DNA from: Acorus gramineus
Lineage: Eukaryota; Streptophyta; Magnoliopsida; Acorales; Acoraceae
NCBI GenBank assembly: GCA_030737835.1
Contig: JAUJYN010000029.1
Location: 1,166,871 to 1,230,870, forward strand
Length of the DNA: 64,000 bases
Direction: 5' to 3'
Numbering within the stretch: position 1 is the stretch's first letter; each line of letters begins with the position of its first letter. Of the stretch, positions 11,271-26,300 are shown one piece after another. The position numbers were made by a program, and so were the translations under genes. Below the pieces are notes generated by a model, which was not told where the DNA came from, did not search any database, and saw only the letters and a list, made by a program, of their open reading frames with translations.

Positions 11271-11719
11271 TTCCAATATATATGTTTTTCACTTTGTGAA
11301 ATGTGATTATTTTTTAAAATTTTATATTTCTAGAAGGTACATATTTCATTGCACAAAACATACACCTTAGAAAAAAAATCAAAGCATCCAGCTCTTGTAA
11401 AAAAAATCCTATACATAGGACTGTCTCAACATTATCCAATAAAAAATTCCTCAAGGCCGAAGCACCCCCATAGACCGAAACACGTTGGAGAAGAATCTGG
11501 GGAACCCTCGTAGCATTACCGGCTTCAAAATTATTGAGATCCCCACAATCAGAAGATAAGAAGAATATGGTGCAGAGGTGACCCATACCAAACCAAAAAA
11601 AAAAAAACCACCACCCACCTATGACTTGGTTCTTATTCTCCTCGTTTTCTTTTAGATTTCACGCAACAAATATCACAGCCAAAACTGACAGATGGGGCAA
11701 CTTGACCAAATCACTTGAA
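11271..11719. other. AT-rich spacer, nothing recognised
   Basis: No gene, RNA or repeat is supported. There is a short A-run at 11598-11609. The minus-strand open frame at 11314-11586 shows no family motif. Confidence 0.5.
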
Positions 11720-11722
11720 TTA

Positions 11723-12115
11723 GGGCATCTCCAATCCATGTTAGTTAACCAAGATGTTAAAGTGTCATGTCGGTATATTATCACTCAACTAGACACTTAT
11801 TTATTAAATTATTATTTAGTTGATTATTATTGCTTTAATGGACTAGCTGAATAACTAGCTAAAATAATAGTAGGTCCACCTTTCCACCCACTCAAACATC
11901 TCCACCCACTCAAAATAAATATTTTTTTGAATCTTTTAAATGGTAGAGACCACATTTGGTTGGCTAAAACACTAGCCACAGTTAACACTTCCCTTAACAT
12001 ATGACAGGCGCTTACATTTAGCTTGCCCTTAACACTTCCATTGGAGCACCATTTTTACATGTTTTCTAAAAATCTGACACTAACTAGTGAGTTAACATGT
12101 ATATTGAAGATGCTC
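11723..12115. mobile_element. Tourist-like MITE (PIF/Harbinger type)
   Basis: The left end GGGCATCTCCAATCCATGTT and right end (reverse complement) GAGCATCTTCAATATACATG are inverted repeats of the common plant Tourist type. Both sides are flanked by TTA (11720-11722 and 12116-12118), the 3-bp target of this superfamily. Length is 393 bp with no coding. Confidence 0.8.
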
Positions 12116-12150
12116 TTAATCGCTTATTTTTCTTCTCAGCAGTTTTTCAC

Positions 12151-13222
12151 TAAGGATGTGTTCGTGCAACATGGAAAGTAAAGAAAAATGAAAACACTCT
12201 TTTACCACAAAAAAAAAACTGCCAAATAAACAAAGGGAGAATTTTTTCCCTCACTTTCCCTTTGTTCTTTTGTCTTATTAAGATTGGGGAAAAATTCTCA
12301 CCCTAAAAGAGGAAAAGTGAAGGAAAGTGAGGGAAATAGTGATTATCTCCACATCAATAAGAACAATTCAAAAAACACTCACGTAAGATCTCTTTTTGTG
12401 ATTCTTGTTCAAAAAATTTTTAAATTTTTTCTATTCATTCATATTTGATTTATTAAATGGATCTAGATTATTTTTTTTGTTAGGTGTTTATTTTTTTTGC
12501 TTAACCTATATAGATTGTGATCTTAGATCTATATTTGTGATTGATTTATTTTATTTATTGAATAGATCTAGGGTTTTGTTTCCCTAACAGATTTGTGGTT
12601 TAATTTTTTTTATTTTTTTGTTGGTAGACGGATTGATACTTGTACATGTGTGTTTGGGGTTTTAATAAATTGAAAACCTATTGAAAGTATTAAAAAAAAC
12701 AAAAAAACACTGTGAAGATAGGTTTATATGAACAGTAGAACATATAATGTACTAGCCGAGGGTTTTTTGTTTTTTTAATTTGAAGCCGAGGCAAGCTGAG
12801 GGTTCATATATGATCAAATGATCTTGTTTTTTTTTTTTAACATGTGTTTCTTTTCTATTTTATAATACAATAAAAAAATATGCATGCATGTGATTTTAGA
12901 TTACTTTTATATTTATATTAAATTATCGGTCAAACAATATATTTTATATTTTATCATTTTCTATCACTTTATGTCACAATACAATCAATATATTTTTATT
13001 TTCTTTCATTTCCATCACTCACGGGCACAAACAACAGTTTTTAATTTTCATCATTTTCCATTACAGGTAAAAACAGTTTTTATTTTCCATCACGTTCCAT
13101 TACAGATACAAACACCATAAAAACTAATAAAAAAGAAAATAATTCGTTCTCTATCAGTTTCTTTGACCCAAATTCTTTAATTTCTTTCATTTTTATTTGA
13201 GATCGTGCACAAACACACCCTA
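12151..13222. mobile_element. Candidate hAT-like non-autonomous element
   Basis: The left end TAAGGATGTGTTCGTGCA and the right end read in reverse (TAGGGTGTGTTTGTGCAC) form imperfect inverted repeats of the TAGGGTGTGTTTG type seen in plant hAT MITEs. The interior is AT-rich with repeated TTTTCATTTTCC-like words. I find no matching 8-bp duplication (TTTTTCAC versus AAGGTTAA), so the boundaries or class may be off. Confidence 0.45.
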
Positions 13223-14277
13223 AAGGTTAATTGTGATTATTTATATTTGTGGCTTCGACCATTATTTTTTTTTTGATAGGTATCCCTTCTTTGTATGTTG
13301 TTTTGTGTTAAAGGTTTTGCTTGTACAATGGGAGAAATAAAAAGCCGTTGCTGAGCAAGTTGAAGGACAGGAGAACATGTTCTCTCTTGTGGGAATGATG
13401 TGGCTCCTTGTGGATCTGTACCTTCCCTTACCCTTTTAAGAATCTCATCTACATGTCTCCCTACTTTAGGAATTTCTCATCTTTCTTTCTTTCAAAGAAT
13501 TCAATAGTTATTTCTGGAGTGTTGTTACACTCAATTTTTTTCTCAGTCTAAAACACAATCCTATGTATCATATTAAAAATCTAATAAAACATATATCTTA
13601 TTAAATGTTATATATACCACATTAAATATGTAACTGAATCTAACATTTTCCTTATTTCTGTGGTAGGTTTAAGGGCCATATCCAAGTGATCCACTAGAAG
13701 TTCATTTTTTTAAAAAAATTGAAAACATCTTTTTTGGTTCTTGGTTCACCACCACTTCACAGGTTTATAATGTACTGAAAAGTTCACACAAGACCCACAT
13801 CAAAGCTTATTGTTCTTTTCTCCACCAAAGAAACGGTAAGCTTAGAAGGTAATGAATTGTATGAGCAGAAACAGCTGTATTAAAGTGTTAATAAAATGAC
13901 TTGGAACGCTTGACATCATGCAGTACTACTGGTAGGGTGACAATTTCATGAATTCAAAAATTGATAGTTAAGTTATTTTTCCAACATGACCAGTAAACTT
14001 CCTTCACACATGAGCAGTTCGGCTGTGCTTTCCTCAAAGAACAGGGGGACATCTAATGGTGTTTACCAATGAAGTGCCACATATCAGACATTCTGTACAT
14101 ATGAGACTGATCTCTCACTTAACTGATTATAACACAGCAGAAACTAATCCAGTTGCAACTTTGATCTCAGACAGGCATATGCTTTCACTTTTTCTTTATG
14201 GCCATAGCCTCACCTCCTGAAGAGGCCAATGAACATGCATCCATGCGAGATCAAACCATGCATGCAGAACAAATGGA
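13223..14277. other. 3' flank of ERGIC3, AT-rich
   Basis: Should hold the 3' UTR of the minus-strand gene ending at 14278. I cannot fix the poly(A) site from sequence. No other gene or repeat is recognised. Confidence 0.4.
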
Positions 14278-14369
14278 TCAGCTGAATTTTCCAATTTCCA
14301 TCTTCTTCTTGATTGCCCGTTGACTATGGTATATGAATGAATCTAGTATTCCAGAAACTGTGAAAATAC
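14278..14369 (-). CDS. ERGIC3: ERGIC3 exon 13 (residues 357-386, stop)
   Basis: Encodes the end of TM2 and the tail (FTVSGILDSFIYHSQRAIKK, KMEIGKFS), then TGA at 14280-14278. Acceptor TTTTCCAG. Confidence 0.95.
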
Positions 14370-17300
14370 CTGGAAAAAAACAGTAGTTATAATATTTTTT
14401 AAACCACATGGCAGTTAATCAACAAGATCGAGCGGTTGGAATGGTAAACAAACCACCAATAAATAATTTTATCCAATCATTAATAACTTGGTTAGGTAGT
14501 AGTAGATAGAAACATCACTCATAAGCAGAGTCCTATTGAGACCAAAAAAACATAGGCAAGCCCACCAACCAGAAATTTAATGTCGAAGATGATGCTGTTT
14601 GCGTTAATTCATAAAAGTGCTTATTTTCAGAGGATTGGAGAATCCTACAACTAGGCCTGTCAACGGGTCCGGATCAGACCTGTCAATGGGTCACGGGTCA
14701 ACCCGGACCCGATCCGATAAAAGGCGTAAATATCTAACCCGATAGACCCGACAATCAAAACGGGTCAGGTTTGGGTCCACCCCAACCCGATCCTATGGAC
14801 CCGTTGGACCCGATTGACCCAACCCAAATATTATGTATTTTTTTTTATTTATGATCCAACCTAACACTCATGATTCAAGCAAACATTTATAACTAAATAT
14901 TGAATAATCATTTAAAATTTTAAACATTTGAAATATTTTTACAACCTTTTGACTTCACGTAAAAGCATAATAATCCAAACCGTATTCCAAATATTCCATC
15001 ATAAAACATTTAAAAATCAAAATAGTGAAGAACTATTTATAATACATTAGATTCTATAAAAAAAAAAAAAAATGAAGCCATTATAGGCCCATGAAAAGTT
15101 TATGAACTTCTCTCTGTCTGGCCTAAACTTGTTAATGGGTCGACCCGACCTGACCAGAGACCCGATATGGACCCGACCCAAAGGACCCGACAATCAAACC
15201 GGTCGGGTCCGGGTCCACCCCGATCCGACCTGGGCCCGACCCGTTGACAGGCCTACCTACAACCATATGAGAAATTGAAACAAACATGTGTATTCTGAAA
15301 TATCAAGTCGAAAGCCATGCTTGGAGATGATGGTGTTAACTAATTTATCTGATTTGGGTTACAATTAAGTTTTTTTCCTCTATAAATATTTTCACTTGAA
15401 GAAATCAACAGATGATGGTATCGAGAGAAAAAGAGGAAATGAAGAAATGGGTGAGGTAAAAGATGCTACCTCCAACTATGGCACAAACATTCGTCAAAAA
15501 ATGCAGGAATGGCACATGCTGCTCTCTGAAAGTCACCTGCGGTTTGGGTCATATGATTTATGGCCCATATTTGAGATTTTAGAATACTTCATTAAAATAG
15601 CACGTGTCTTTATTTTTCATAAATAAGAGAGTATTTACTACTTACCTTAATTGGAGAAAGGTCGTAAAAGAAGAACACTCCAGGAAGTGATTGAGCACGA
15701 CCAACTTCATCACTTTTAAAATGCTCCGTAACAGAAAACTACATCATATGATAAATATAAATATCTAGCCATGATCAAACTAAAAGTCCAGGAAGAGGTA
15801 GAACTTGTACTTAAAATGCTGCAAGTTACACCTGGTTTGACTGAATCTTGTGCCCATTAATATCAGTGTAAACAGTGGGAACGACCTGAAATAGAAAGAA
15901 AATCCAATTAAGAGAGGATCAAATCAGTATGCTTCTAGACTACTCTGATCGTTCAAGAGTAACAAATAGTTGGCATGTCTCATCCTTGTAGTAGCTCATG
16001 TCAAATAACTCGTGCTTCATTACTTTGTTTCAATGGCACTAATAAGGTCCACAATTCTTTGGGCAATGTGCTTAAGTTGAATGGATCATCCATCTAATTC
16101 AGCATAAAAAAAAAATCCCATCCCTCCTGATCAGAACAGTAAATGATTAATCTATCGCTGTTTTTTAAAGGGTGAGCGAAGAACATCCTCTTGTAATAAT
16201 TCAACCTATTATGTGAATTTGAAGACCTATGACTTGTATGGTCAGGTATGTTTAAAGTGGGAGATGAATCCTGATGGTTAGTGCCAACTCAAGTTATACA
16301 TGCCCGATACCAGACTCAGCACCATAGAAAGGGGATGGCAATGAAAAAATTACTGACATAGAAAATATGATTATACCCTCCAATTCTAACCTTGATGAAA
16401 TATTGATACATCCCATAGGTTGTCTGTTGCATCCATTGCACACTGAAAGTTTCACAATTCATAGGGCATGTTAACAGTCAGAAAACTAAACATTCAATTT
16501 ATTCAGTGGTCTATAATCACAAAAGACAGATAATTACCCATCAAGAGGATTGACAACACCTGGGAAATAATCCCCAAAAGCTAACCTATTGATTTTGTGG
16601 CTTACCTGGTACCAAAAAGTGAAAATTGCATCAACTTTTTAATTGTAAACCAATGATAGCAAACAGAATAAAATAGTTTCATCAAAATAAAAGGTTAAAA
16701 ATCTAATTCAATGTTCTAATATATGTTTGCACTACTAATTTAGAACGGGTCGGATCGTACATTAAAACTGTCTTTTTGAAAAGCCAGCAAATCATGCACG
16801 TGCATATTGGATTGTTGAAAGCTTTTCCCAGGAGCAAAATGAAAATTTCCAGCCACCTTATTTACTTCTAAAAAACCATAGATGTTACATCCTTCACCTT
16901 CTTCGTCTTTAATTCTTTGGAGGAAACCTTCCCTTTTGCACTGAAATGTGATGCATAAAAAGTCAAAAACAGTAAAACTGATAGATTCATCTCCACATCT
17001 GCATAAAAGTCACTCAGACAACTTGACTACTTGACTACTGATGATGTCCCAACAAAGTTGGTCATTCCTTAGGAACTAATAAGGGAAAAAAGGAACCAAG
17101 AAAAAAAAAAAAACACTAGACTTCAGATTCAATCCTAAATATGAAACTCAAACTATAAATTCATCGGAGTCTTGAGCTTCACCAAAACAAAATGCATTAT
17201 GATTCAGGATTGTTTATTTTCAATAGCAAGGAGAAAAAAAAATCCCTAATGGAACAGATAATGCTGCTGCCCCTATTTCGGCTACCTTTAGCCAGGTGAT

Positions 17301-20300
17301 GTCTCTGATTCAGCAATGTTGCCCACCTTAGGCCATTCGGGCCATTGACAGGGACCCACAACATATCATTTACTCTTTAGTTCACGATAATTAATAATTC
17401 TTCATCAATTATCATTTGCCATTCCAAATATGTGCACTTCTACCACCACATTGTTGATCAAGAGACCTCCTGAAATCATCACATGATTCTTCAAGAAGTC
17501 TCGAGAAATGAGATGCAGAGAAGAACATTCAACCTCGAAGGTGCATCCAAGTAACAATTCAAAGAGCAAGATCTTAGTATCAGTCACTAAAACAGTCTAT
17601 CTCAGGACTCCAGATGAACAACAAGTGTGCCTTATCTTGTGCCCATTAAACCGCTCTATTAAGTGCAACTATCAGATCACAACATATCATCGTTTCTAGC
17701 CCAATTGTGCATTGCCACAATGAAATAAGAATTAAAAAATTAATGTGACCAAGTTTTAATAATGATTTTGTTAGACAATTAATAATGGTAATGCATGCCT
17801 GTTCAACAATTAAAAGCAAGATTACAGTGTCAATTTTATTTTGAAGCAATTGGTCCAATAGCATTCGGAAAAAGGTACTCATTTTCTGAATGAATTTTCA
17901 AGAAACAATGGTACAGTAACCACATTTACATTCATAACCTCATCATCTGTCTAGTTCTACGCCACATCTGATTTACTGGAGCACAGTTTTTAAATTCAAC
18001 GCTTAGAAACAAGATGGTAAGTCAATGGGGAAAATGTTCGTAATAACATAACACAGCTAAAAGGACACAAGGCGAGAATATTATACTAGAACTCATTAAT
18101 AAGTCAAATACAAAAGCGGTTACTAGACAAACTTGGAAAGCACAATCATAAGTTTCATCCTGAAAGACCTGGTCAATCAAATCAGGGTTCGACAATCCCC
18201 AACCTTTCTTTCGATATGCTTCACGAACTTCTTCACAAGAGTTGCAACAATCTTCATCAGACTGCAAAACAGGAAAAATAACTTATGCAATTATGAAAAC
18301 AATCTGTATCAACTATTTGCCACATTTTTCGAGCTATTCTATACATATATTACCGTTGGTTCTCAGTAATAAAATACAGTCAGCTCAGGACATTCAGATA
18401 ATTAGATGCATGCACAGAAATAGAAGACAGAGCATGCATATATGCAATTAAACTCTGGAGATGATCACCCATGGAAAAACATATATGATATCAAACTCTA
18501 TGTATAGTAATAAATGAAAAAAGCATCTGTGCTATCAACTGTAGAAGCACAAGGAACAAACTGAGATCCAAAATAAGAAAGAAACCAATTTCACAAAAGA
18601 ATGGTAATATGCAAGAAATTAGCAATAGAAAAAAAAGATGATGTTATAGAGCATTTAGATGATGCAATTAAACTCTGGAGATGATCACCCATGGAAAAAC
18701 ATATATGATATCAAACTCTATGTATAGTAATAAATGAAAAAAGCATCTGTGCTATCAACTGTAGATGCACAAGGAACAAACTGAAATCCAAAATAAGAAA
18801 GAAACCAATTTCATAAAAGAATGGTAATATGCAAGAAATTAGCAATAGAAAAAAAAGATGATGTTATAGAGCATTTAGATGATGCAATGGCCATAAATTA
18901 TAATCATTTGTCAATGAAGTTTAACCAATGCTTCCACTATGTTCTCGCTTTAGCATATTAAAGTCACCAGAATGTTGTCATACATCATCAGCATACATTT
19001 TATATGGTTTTTACAATTGTGAGAGACAGATAAAATGAAATATTACATGAAAATGTGTCAGAATAAAGAATGGAGCCAATTGGCTGAAGGATGTTGACGA
19101 TAGATGAAAATGCCAGAAGCAGAAGAAACATTATCTGGTGCGCAAGATGAGAAAAAAAATCATAGCAGTAACCCCAAATTCCCAACAAAATGTAAACTGT
19201 CAAAAGTTAATGAACTGTAAATATGGCAATTTTAGCAAGCTATATAATGTACAAGAAATCTCAGTCCTGAATATGAAGGGAGCTTCGGCTTGAATTTGAT
19301 AGATAATGTCCATTCCAATAAATGGAATCCAGTTGTTGAGCTTAAATGTAATTTTCATTTTAGTTACATAAAAAAGATAATAATCCTTTAACTAAGATTA
19401 AATATTACAGAGCAGGGTTGTAAAGGTAGGCAGACATTGGTCACTCGCCATCTGAAGCCTGTCCAGAGCTTCAGCATCCATAGAATAAATGACAGAACAC
19501 GTCACAGTAATCACATATGCAATATGTGCAATGGCATGAAATCTGGGAGTGTGCAACCTTTTTTAAAATTCTGAAAATTATAAAAACACTGAAAATGCTA
19601 GAAAATACTAGAAAAACAATAAAAAGGAATTTCTATTTACAAATCATAATTCACAAAAAATGCAACAATATGTAATGTATAAAGTGAAAATTAAGTGATG
19701 ACATTCATAGCATGGGTAACATGCAACATAGACCTTTGATATGATGTGGCATGCTCATATGGCATGACAAAGAGATGTTCAAAATGCTCTTTCCTTCCAT
19801 AGGAGAAAAATTAAGGACTTATGCAATGCAAATGTGTGTTTAAAATCAAACACTATGTCTTCTTAGGAAAAAAAAAAATTAAACACTATGTGCCAACAAA
19901 TCTTCAGAGCAAATTATAGGGCAGCCTAACAAGAGGTTGGCTTATAAAGGCACATTGAAAAAGGAGTTCAAAGACTCTTTTGTCTTTGGTTCTTTAATTG
20001 ATTGAATCTGCTCCTCTTTATTTTATGGAAGATACTGAAAGTATATAGTTAGATAGTCTCCAAAAAATATTTCCTGTTTATTGATAAAAAAAAATATATT
20101 ATTATTTAAAACTATTTACAGTCTGGGTTCATTGCATGGCCCATGTACGAGAGAGTAGCTTAACATGAAGGGAAATTGTAAAAAAAAACTTTTCCTGATA
20201 AATAAAGTAGAAACTAGCCAATTTTATCACCATTACAAAATCATGACTGCTACTATAAAGCCGGAAGTGCAACTGTATATGTACATAACAAAGCCAGTCA

Positions 20301-23300
20301 TACCGCTTCAGCACCATAACAAGATCCACAGTATGTCTCATTATGATCGAGTCTTCCACCATGTCTTTGCAAAGGCGTTTCAATCTGCACAACAATTTGG
20401 GGAAATGGAGGTGAATAAATAACAAAAACAATAATTCCGATGTCACAAATTCAACAAATTATCAAAAGAAAAAAAAAAACTGAGACAAATTTTATAACAC
20501 GAATGCAAGAAACAAATACAGCTGAAACAGCATCCAGCGTATCTGAATTAGACACATCAAACCATAGCAAATAAATTCACAGCATTCAATTGCTAACAAA
20601 CAGTTAAATGACATATTTGGAAGCCATGAAGCAGTTTGTGAAAATCAAATAGCTGAAAATAATACAGTTAAGATTGACACATCAAATAATGAGATCTATT
20701 CTTCAAAGTCAATATCCTAAAATTTAGATACATCATCAGCAACCACTATCCTTTGAACTATAGTCATTGCAAGAATGAGAAAGAAAAAAGATCATGATCT
20801 AACAAAGGGAAATTACAACAGTAATGTATGGGCAAGCTCTGTTCAAATTATTAGTGGGTAAAAACAGCGCATTTTTGTACCAAGGGTAGGTAGATAACCC
20901 AACCATTGAAAGTAAACATTATTTGTCATGCATTGATATCATGTGAGGATTTACATGCAGCAAAAGCATGTAATTGTGTGTGAAGACTTTTTCATTTATG
21001 ATGGAAAACAGAGGCAACATATCCTTCCAAAATGTTTTCCTAGACTTTAATGTCAATTTGACTGGTGGACCCATAAGTTTAATGATTGATGAGGAAGTTC
21101 ACAACCAAGAAGTTTCTGATAGAGATCTTGGTTGAGATAATGATAGAGATCAACCTGGTTAAAGATGACCTTAGCTGGAGTTTCTCTAGATCTATCTATT
21201 TCTATTAGGATTGTTATTATTTTTTTTGTTATTAATTTGTAATTTTGTTTCCGAGATTGCAGCTAATTAGTTGTGAAGAGGAGTCTATTTAAACACTTCA
21301 TATTTTTTTATATAAAGCAAAGAAGAATTTTAGCCCTAAATAGGAGGTTGGCGCCCTCAAAGAAGCCTAGGAGGTTGATTCCTTTTTGTTTGAGAGAAGG
21401 ATATGAACAATCTTATTAATGAAAGATGCCCCCAAACAAGATGGAGATGAGGAGATGAGGGATCTCCAAACAAAAGAAAATGGTAAAAAAGAAAAACTTA
21501 AATCAATTCCTCACAAATTAAAAGGCCCCTAAAAGAGAAAAAAATTCCTTCGAAGTTAAATCCATAAGTTACCCATGATGGTAGAAGGCATGTCGAATTC
21601 CAATAGCGTGGTAACTAGGAGGTAGGCTCCCTCATGGAAGCCTAATCTTTGATTCCTATTGGTATCAGAGCCACCGCCACCATTCCTTCCACAACCTGCC
21701 TTCACCACCACCATCATAGACGCCAAAGAAAAAAAAAACAGAAAATTATATGTTCATGTATCACGATGTATGTTTTAACACCATGTCTCGGCCTATGTTC
21801 ATTGCAGGTGAAAATTGCACAAAACTTGTATACTAACATTTTATTATCAGCATTATATTTTCAACGTTGACAACAATGTTCCAAGTGTACAAGAGGATTA
21901 TAAGCATGATAACAACAAACCAATGTGTTAAATCTAAGAAAATTCTATGCATGATACTGAAGATAACATATTATATGAAACAATTAACCTTTGGTGCACC
22001 GATTCCATCTTGCCTGGCTTCAATCACATTGCCGTGGACATCTATTCGTTTCTTTATTATATCATGTTTCTGCAGCAAAGGTTAGATAAAGATTAAAAAT
22101 AGTGTGAAACAGAACAAATGAAGAGTTAAAAGTCTTTCAAATGAAAGAGAGTGACTTTGCTATGAAATGGATACACGTACTATATCTGCATTTTTCAACA
22201 CTTGTACCTAGTGAAAAGCAATTGATAAACAATTTCAAAATAAATTTGCAAATGATGCCTCTTCATCATACTCACTACATCAAGATGTTGCTCTCCACTG
22301 ATATCCATGGCATCAAGACCAAGGATAGAACACGGAAGGGCAGGAAATGTGACATCAAACTGCAGTAAAAAAAAAAAAAAACAAGAATCATTTGTCATAA
22401 GAAATTCAAAGAAGATTTTCTCTCTCTTGGAAAGCTTGGACAACTAGTAATGAAACCAAATTTTACTTTTTTTAAAAGATTGAATCAGTTCATCTCCAAT
22501 TTGCTTTCGACTAAATCAAGTTACTAAAGATTGGAAACAACATTTAATGATGTTCTTCAGAGGATAACCCAATCCATAATACCCAAAGGGACATGGGAGA
22601 TTTGGAGAATCTGCAACAAAGCAATCTTCAAAGGATCTAGAATCTAGTGGGAAAATATGTGGGACAAATTCTGGACTTGCATAAGGGATTGGGGACGCAA
22701 CATTGCGGAGGCGAAGGAGGTGAAAACAGTGAACAGAAGTCTCTCCATAGAGAATGAGGAGTGGAATCGACAATCCCGTGCTTGATCAGATGCCTCTTCT
22801 AATTGGGAGGTCGTCGGCGCTTGATTTCTCTCTTTTTTTTAGCTTTTCTTCACTCTATTCCTCTCATCTATCTCGGAATTGTACTTTGAATTCAGTAATG
22901 AAATCGCAATAGCAATATCATCTTTTCCCAAAAAAAAAAAAAAAAAAAAACAATTATAATGTTGGCTAGGGGATGAAAAATTAGCTAATCAAAGTAAATA
23001 AGTTCTTTAACAAAGTGCCCTATGGTCAGATTAATAAGAACTACTTCCATCAAAAAAATAAAAAATGACTACACCATATTTCGAATGGTCTTGTACGAGA
23101 TGTTATAGACTTTTCATAAACTTCAAATGGATATAAGGTAGTAAAACTTCACATAGGAACTGAATACACACTAAATAAATCACACTTTAAATGTATGAGT
23201 GATATTTGGCTCCCTATTACATGGGCCCCATATCACACTTTGTGAAATATATACTCCCGATGGGCCCCACAGCATACTTTATTAATAAAAAATTATGTAA

Positions 23301-26300
23301 GGAGTCACTGAGTGAGCAAGATTGGATAATACACTCCCTAAATGGCCTCATATCTTTATTAGCTCTTAAATGTAGGGAATATTTAGGTAGTGTGGTTGGA
23401 GATGCTCTAAGATACTTGGGTTACATGAGGATGGTTTACAAATGTTTGATATTACAACTATTTTTAATTATTGAATAGAGAAAATCAGAAAGTTTGACAC
23501 ATTGAGTAAGGATTCATCTTACATTAATGCGAAGAGTTTCTCCCCTTGAGGTGTCTACAACAAGTTCTGTTTCCGTCACTACATGAAGATATAACCCTGC
23601 AATTGATATGAAACACATATCAAGAACAAGATAACATATAACTATGCAACACATGTTTTCTTTCTGTAACTTTGAGAAGCAGGGTATGCTGATATTTCAT
23701 TCATATTAAAAACAATATTAGTCAGCTGAGTCCTTGAGGCATAGGATAAAGAGTAATATGTCTAAGAAAGAAAATGGAGAATTTAATAAACAGAAAATGA
23801 CTGAAAAAAATTAGCCTCCTTCCATGTCCTTAATCAAGTACTTTTTGGCATGTAGATTAGCATCCATAAAAAACAAGATAACTCAGAAGTATTGTTAGTC
23901 ATCAAGAAAAACTTAGGGTAATTGCTTGGAACAATAGTAATGAGCTCGGGTTAACAAGACATTGGGTTCGAGTCCTGATAGCATTTTTCTTTTCTTTTTT
24001 TTGAAAAATTGAGTTGGTGCCTTAAAAAAAACATCCCTTGAAGAAAGAAGACAAGGGATCTCCAAAGATGAGATATAGGCAACTAGATAAAAAAAAAGAA
24101 AAAAAAGACACTGAGCCAAAGTAGGAATCCTCTCAACAACCCCAATGAGAGATATTTGAAAGATATTTAGCAACACAGCCCATTCCATCCTCATCCCATG
24201 ATGCTCGACATCATCCGCACCATGGAGAACTTTCACCCATGCTTGAAGGGAAACCACAACAGGCCAACAGCAGTCCAAATATTTTAAAGTATAAATTACT
24301 TCCTTTTGGAGCCCTGTGAAATGCCTCTGTTTGGAAAAAAAAAAAAAGAGGTTAGGGGCATCTTGAGTTTCTCCCCTCCCAGTACCTTACGATATGAGGG
24401 ACCACTTTGGGTCATAGTCTTTTTCTAACCAAGAAAGATTTTACACCAGTAGTTGAAGAACGCACTAGGATCATCTTTTCTGTTTACTTGTGCAGAAAAC
24501 AAGGATAGGCTACTGGAGCAATTACAAAAAAAAAAAGGTCGTCAAAGACAAATAAGTAGTTAAGTAGTTCTTGACAAATTTCAATTACAAAAGCAAATAT
24601 ATATTAATTTATGCTATCAACCTCCATTTAATCATGGAATTGCACTTTGTAATCTTTGACAGAGCTTTTCAAATAATAATAACAATAACTAGTTTTATTG
24701 ATGAGAAATTTGCCTGAAATTGCAGAGTGCAAAGGTACCCAATAGTATATTTTAAAGACAGACCTTGCCCTCAGAGTCAAAATCTGTGCTCAGAAAACAA
24801 ATTGAGCATGCCATTGGAACAAATTCAAAAAACCGTGAATTGAGATGGCAGATATATTACATAATTATGGTAACATTTAGAGAGAAGAAAGGTTCTAAAA
24901 ATTTGGGAGTAAGTAGCATAGACAATAATTAGCATGACATTATATTTCTAATAGATATATCGGGATGACATTAGGAAAACATATCATAACAAGAACCACC
25001 AGTGGATCTAACATGTTGTTTGTTGGAGTGTTAGGCTCATAAGAAATGAAAATATATTCCAAGGAAGCCAACTCATATAGAGAATACCTGGGATGGTGTT
25101 TTGGGCACCCTCAGGGATGGGGGAAAATGAATGTTGGGGTTATAACAATTATTTGAAACAGGAATTGGATTTTGTTGTACAGTGGGATACAGGTTGTTGA
25201 TTGTCATTCTCATTCTCTTCGGAGAAAGTAGCATATCCAAAATTAGTGGGACATTATATTTCCAATAGATGTTTCAGGATGGCGGCAGGAAATAATTGCA
25301 ACCGGCTGATCCTACACCCTGTTTGTTGGAGTGTATGGCTGATGACAAATGGAAGATATTTCAAGCAAGCCAAATTATATAGAGAAAATTTATGATGGTG
25401 CTCTCGGCAGCCCAAGAACATGGGGGGAATGAATATGGAGCTAGAACAAATTTTTTCAACAGGGATTAATGATTTTTGGCACAGCAGTATGCTGGTTGCA
25501 TTCTCTTTTGGGATTTGGTTGCCCTTATTTACAACTTTCTTTGGAGAGATATTTTATCTCCTGATTCTCCTGTTTCATGGATGATCACCAAATTAATAAA
25601 ATTTTGAGCATATAAATCAGGGGTGAAACTCTAAAAGAGAGCATATCAAAATTGTTTCAAAACATATTAATTACTGCCCTGAACTGTGTGATATAAAACC
25701 TATTTTGATTATAATATCTATGGTATATAATTGGATTTCTGTATCCACATGCTTACCCCACCTCTCAGACTGTCATACCCCAAGAGTGCAAAACCCACAG
25801 TGTGCAAGCAAATTTGACCCCAAAGCCACTTTTTTTTATAAAAAAAAGTCTCTAACCTCTTCTCTCTATGCTATTGCATCTAAACCCCCATACAATTTGA
25901 TACTACATAATAGACCCAAACTAGAATGGACATTTCGATGAGTATTGAAAATTGATTAAGGGAAATACCTAGTTGCTATGGGATTGCATTGCAAGTAGTG
26001 TCCCCTCATAGATTTTAAAGGTAACATGAAGACACTGCATGTTGCATGTTCTTCATGGAGGAGTTTTGTGTTATGGTGCTCACTATGAGTAATGGAAAGT
26101 TTTTGCATTTACCATGTGGTTTGCAACCACAAGTGGCACTTTTTTTATCCAAACGTCAAACCTGTTTAGGTTGCTTCTGATCAACTCCACAAGACCTAAC
26201 ACAGACAACCTCACCCTCTCATCTACTCCCTCCCACTTACACCTTTGCAGGGTCTGTACACAATGAGTATGAAACCCATGCATGATATCCTTCCTCATCC

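Noticed and set aside
23950-23985. tRNA gene
   Set aside because: A B box is present, but acceptor and anticodon stems do not form. A SINE head is more likely.
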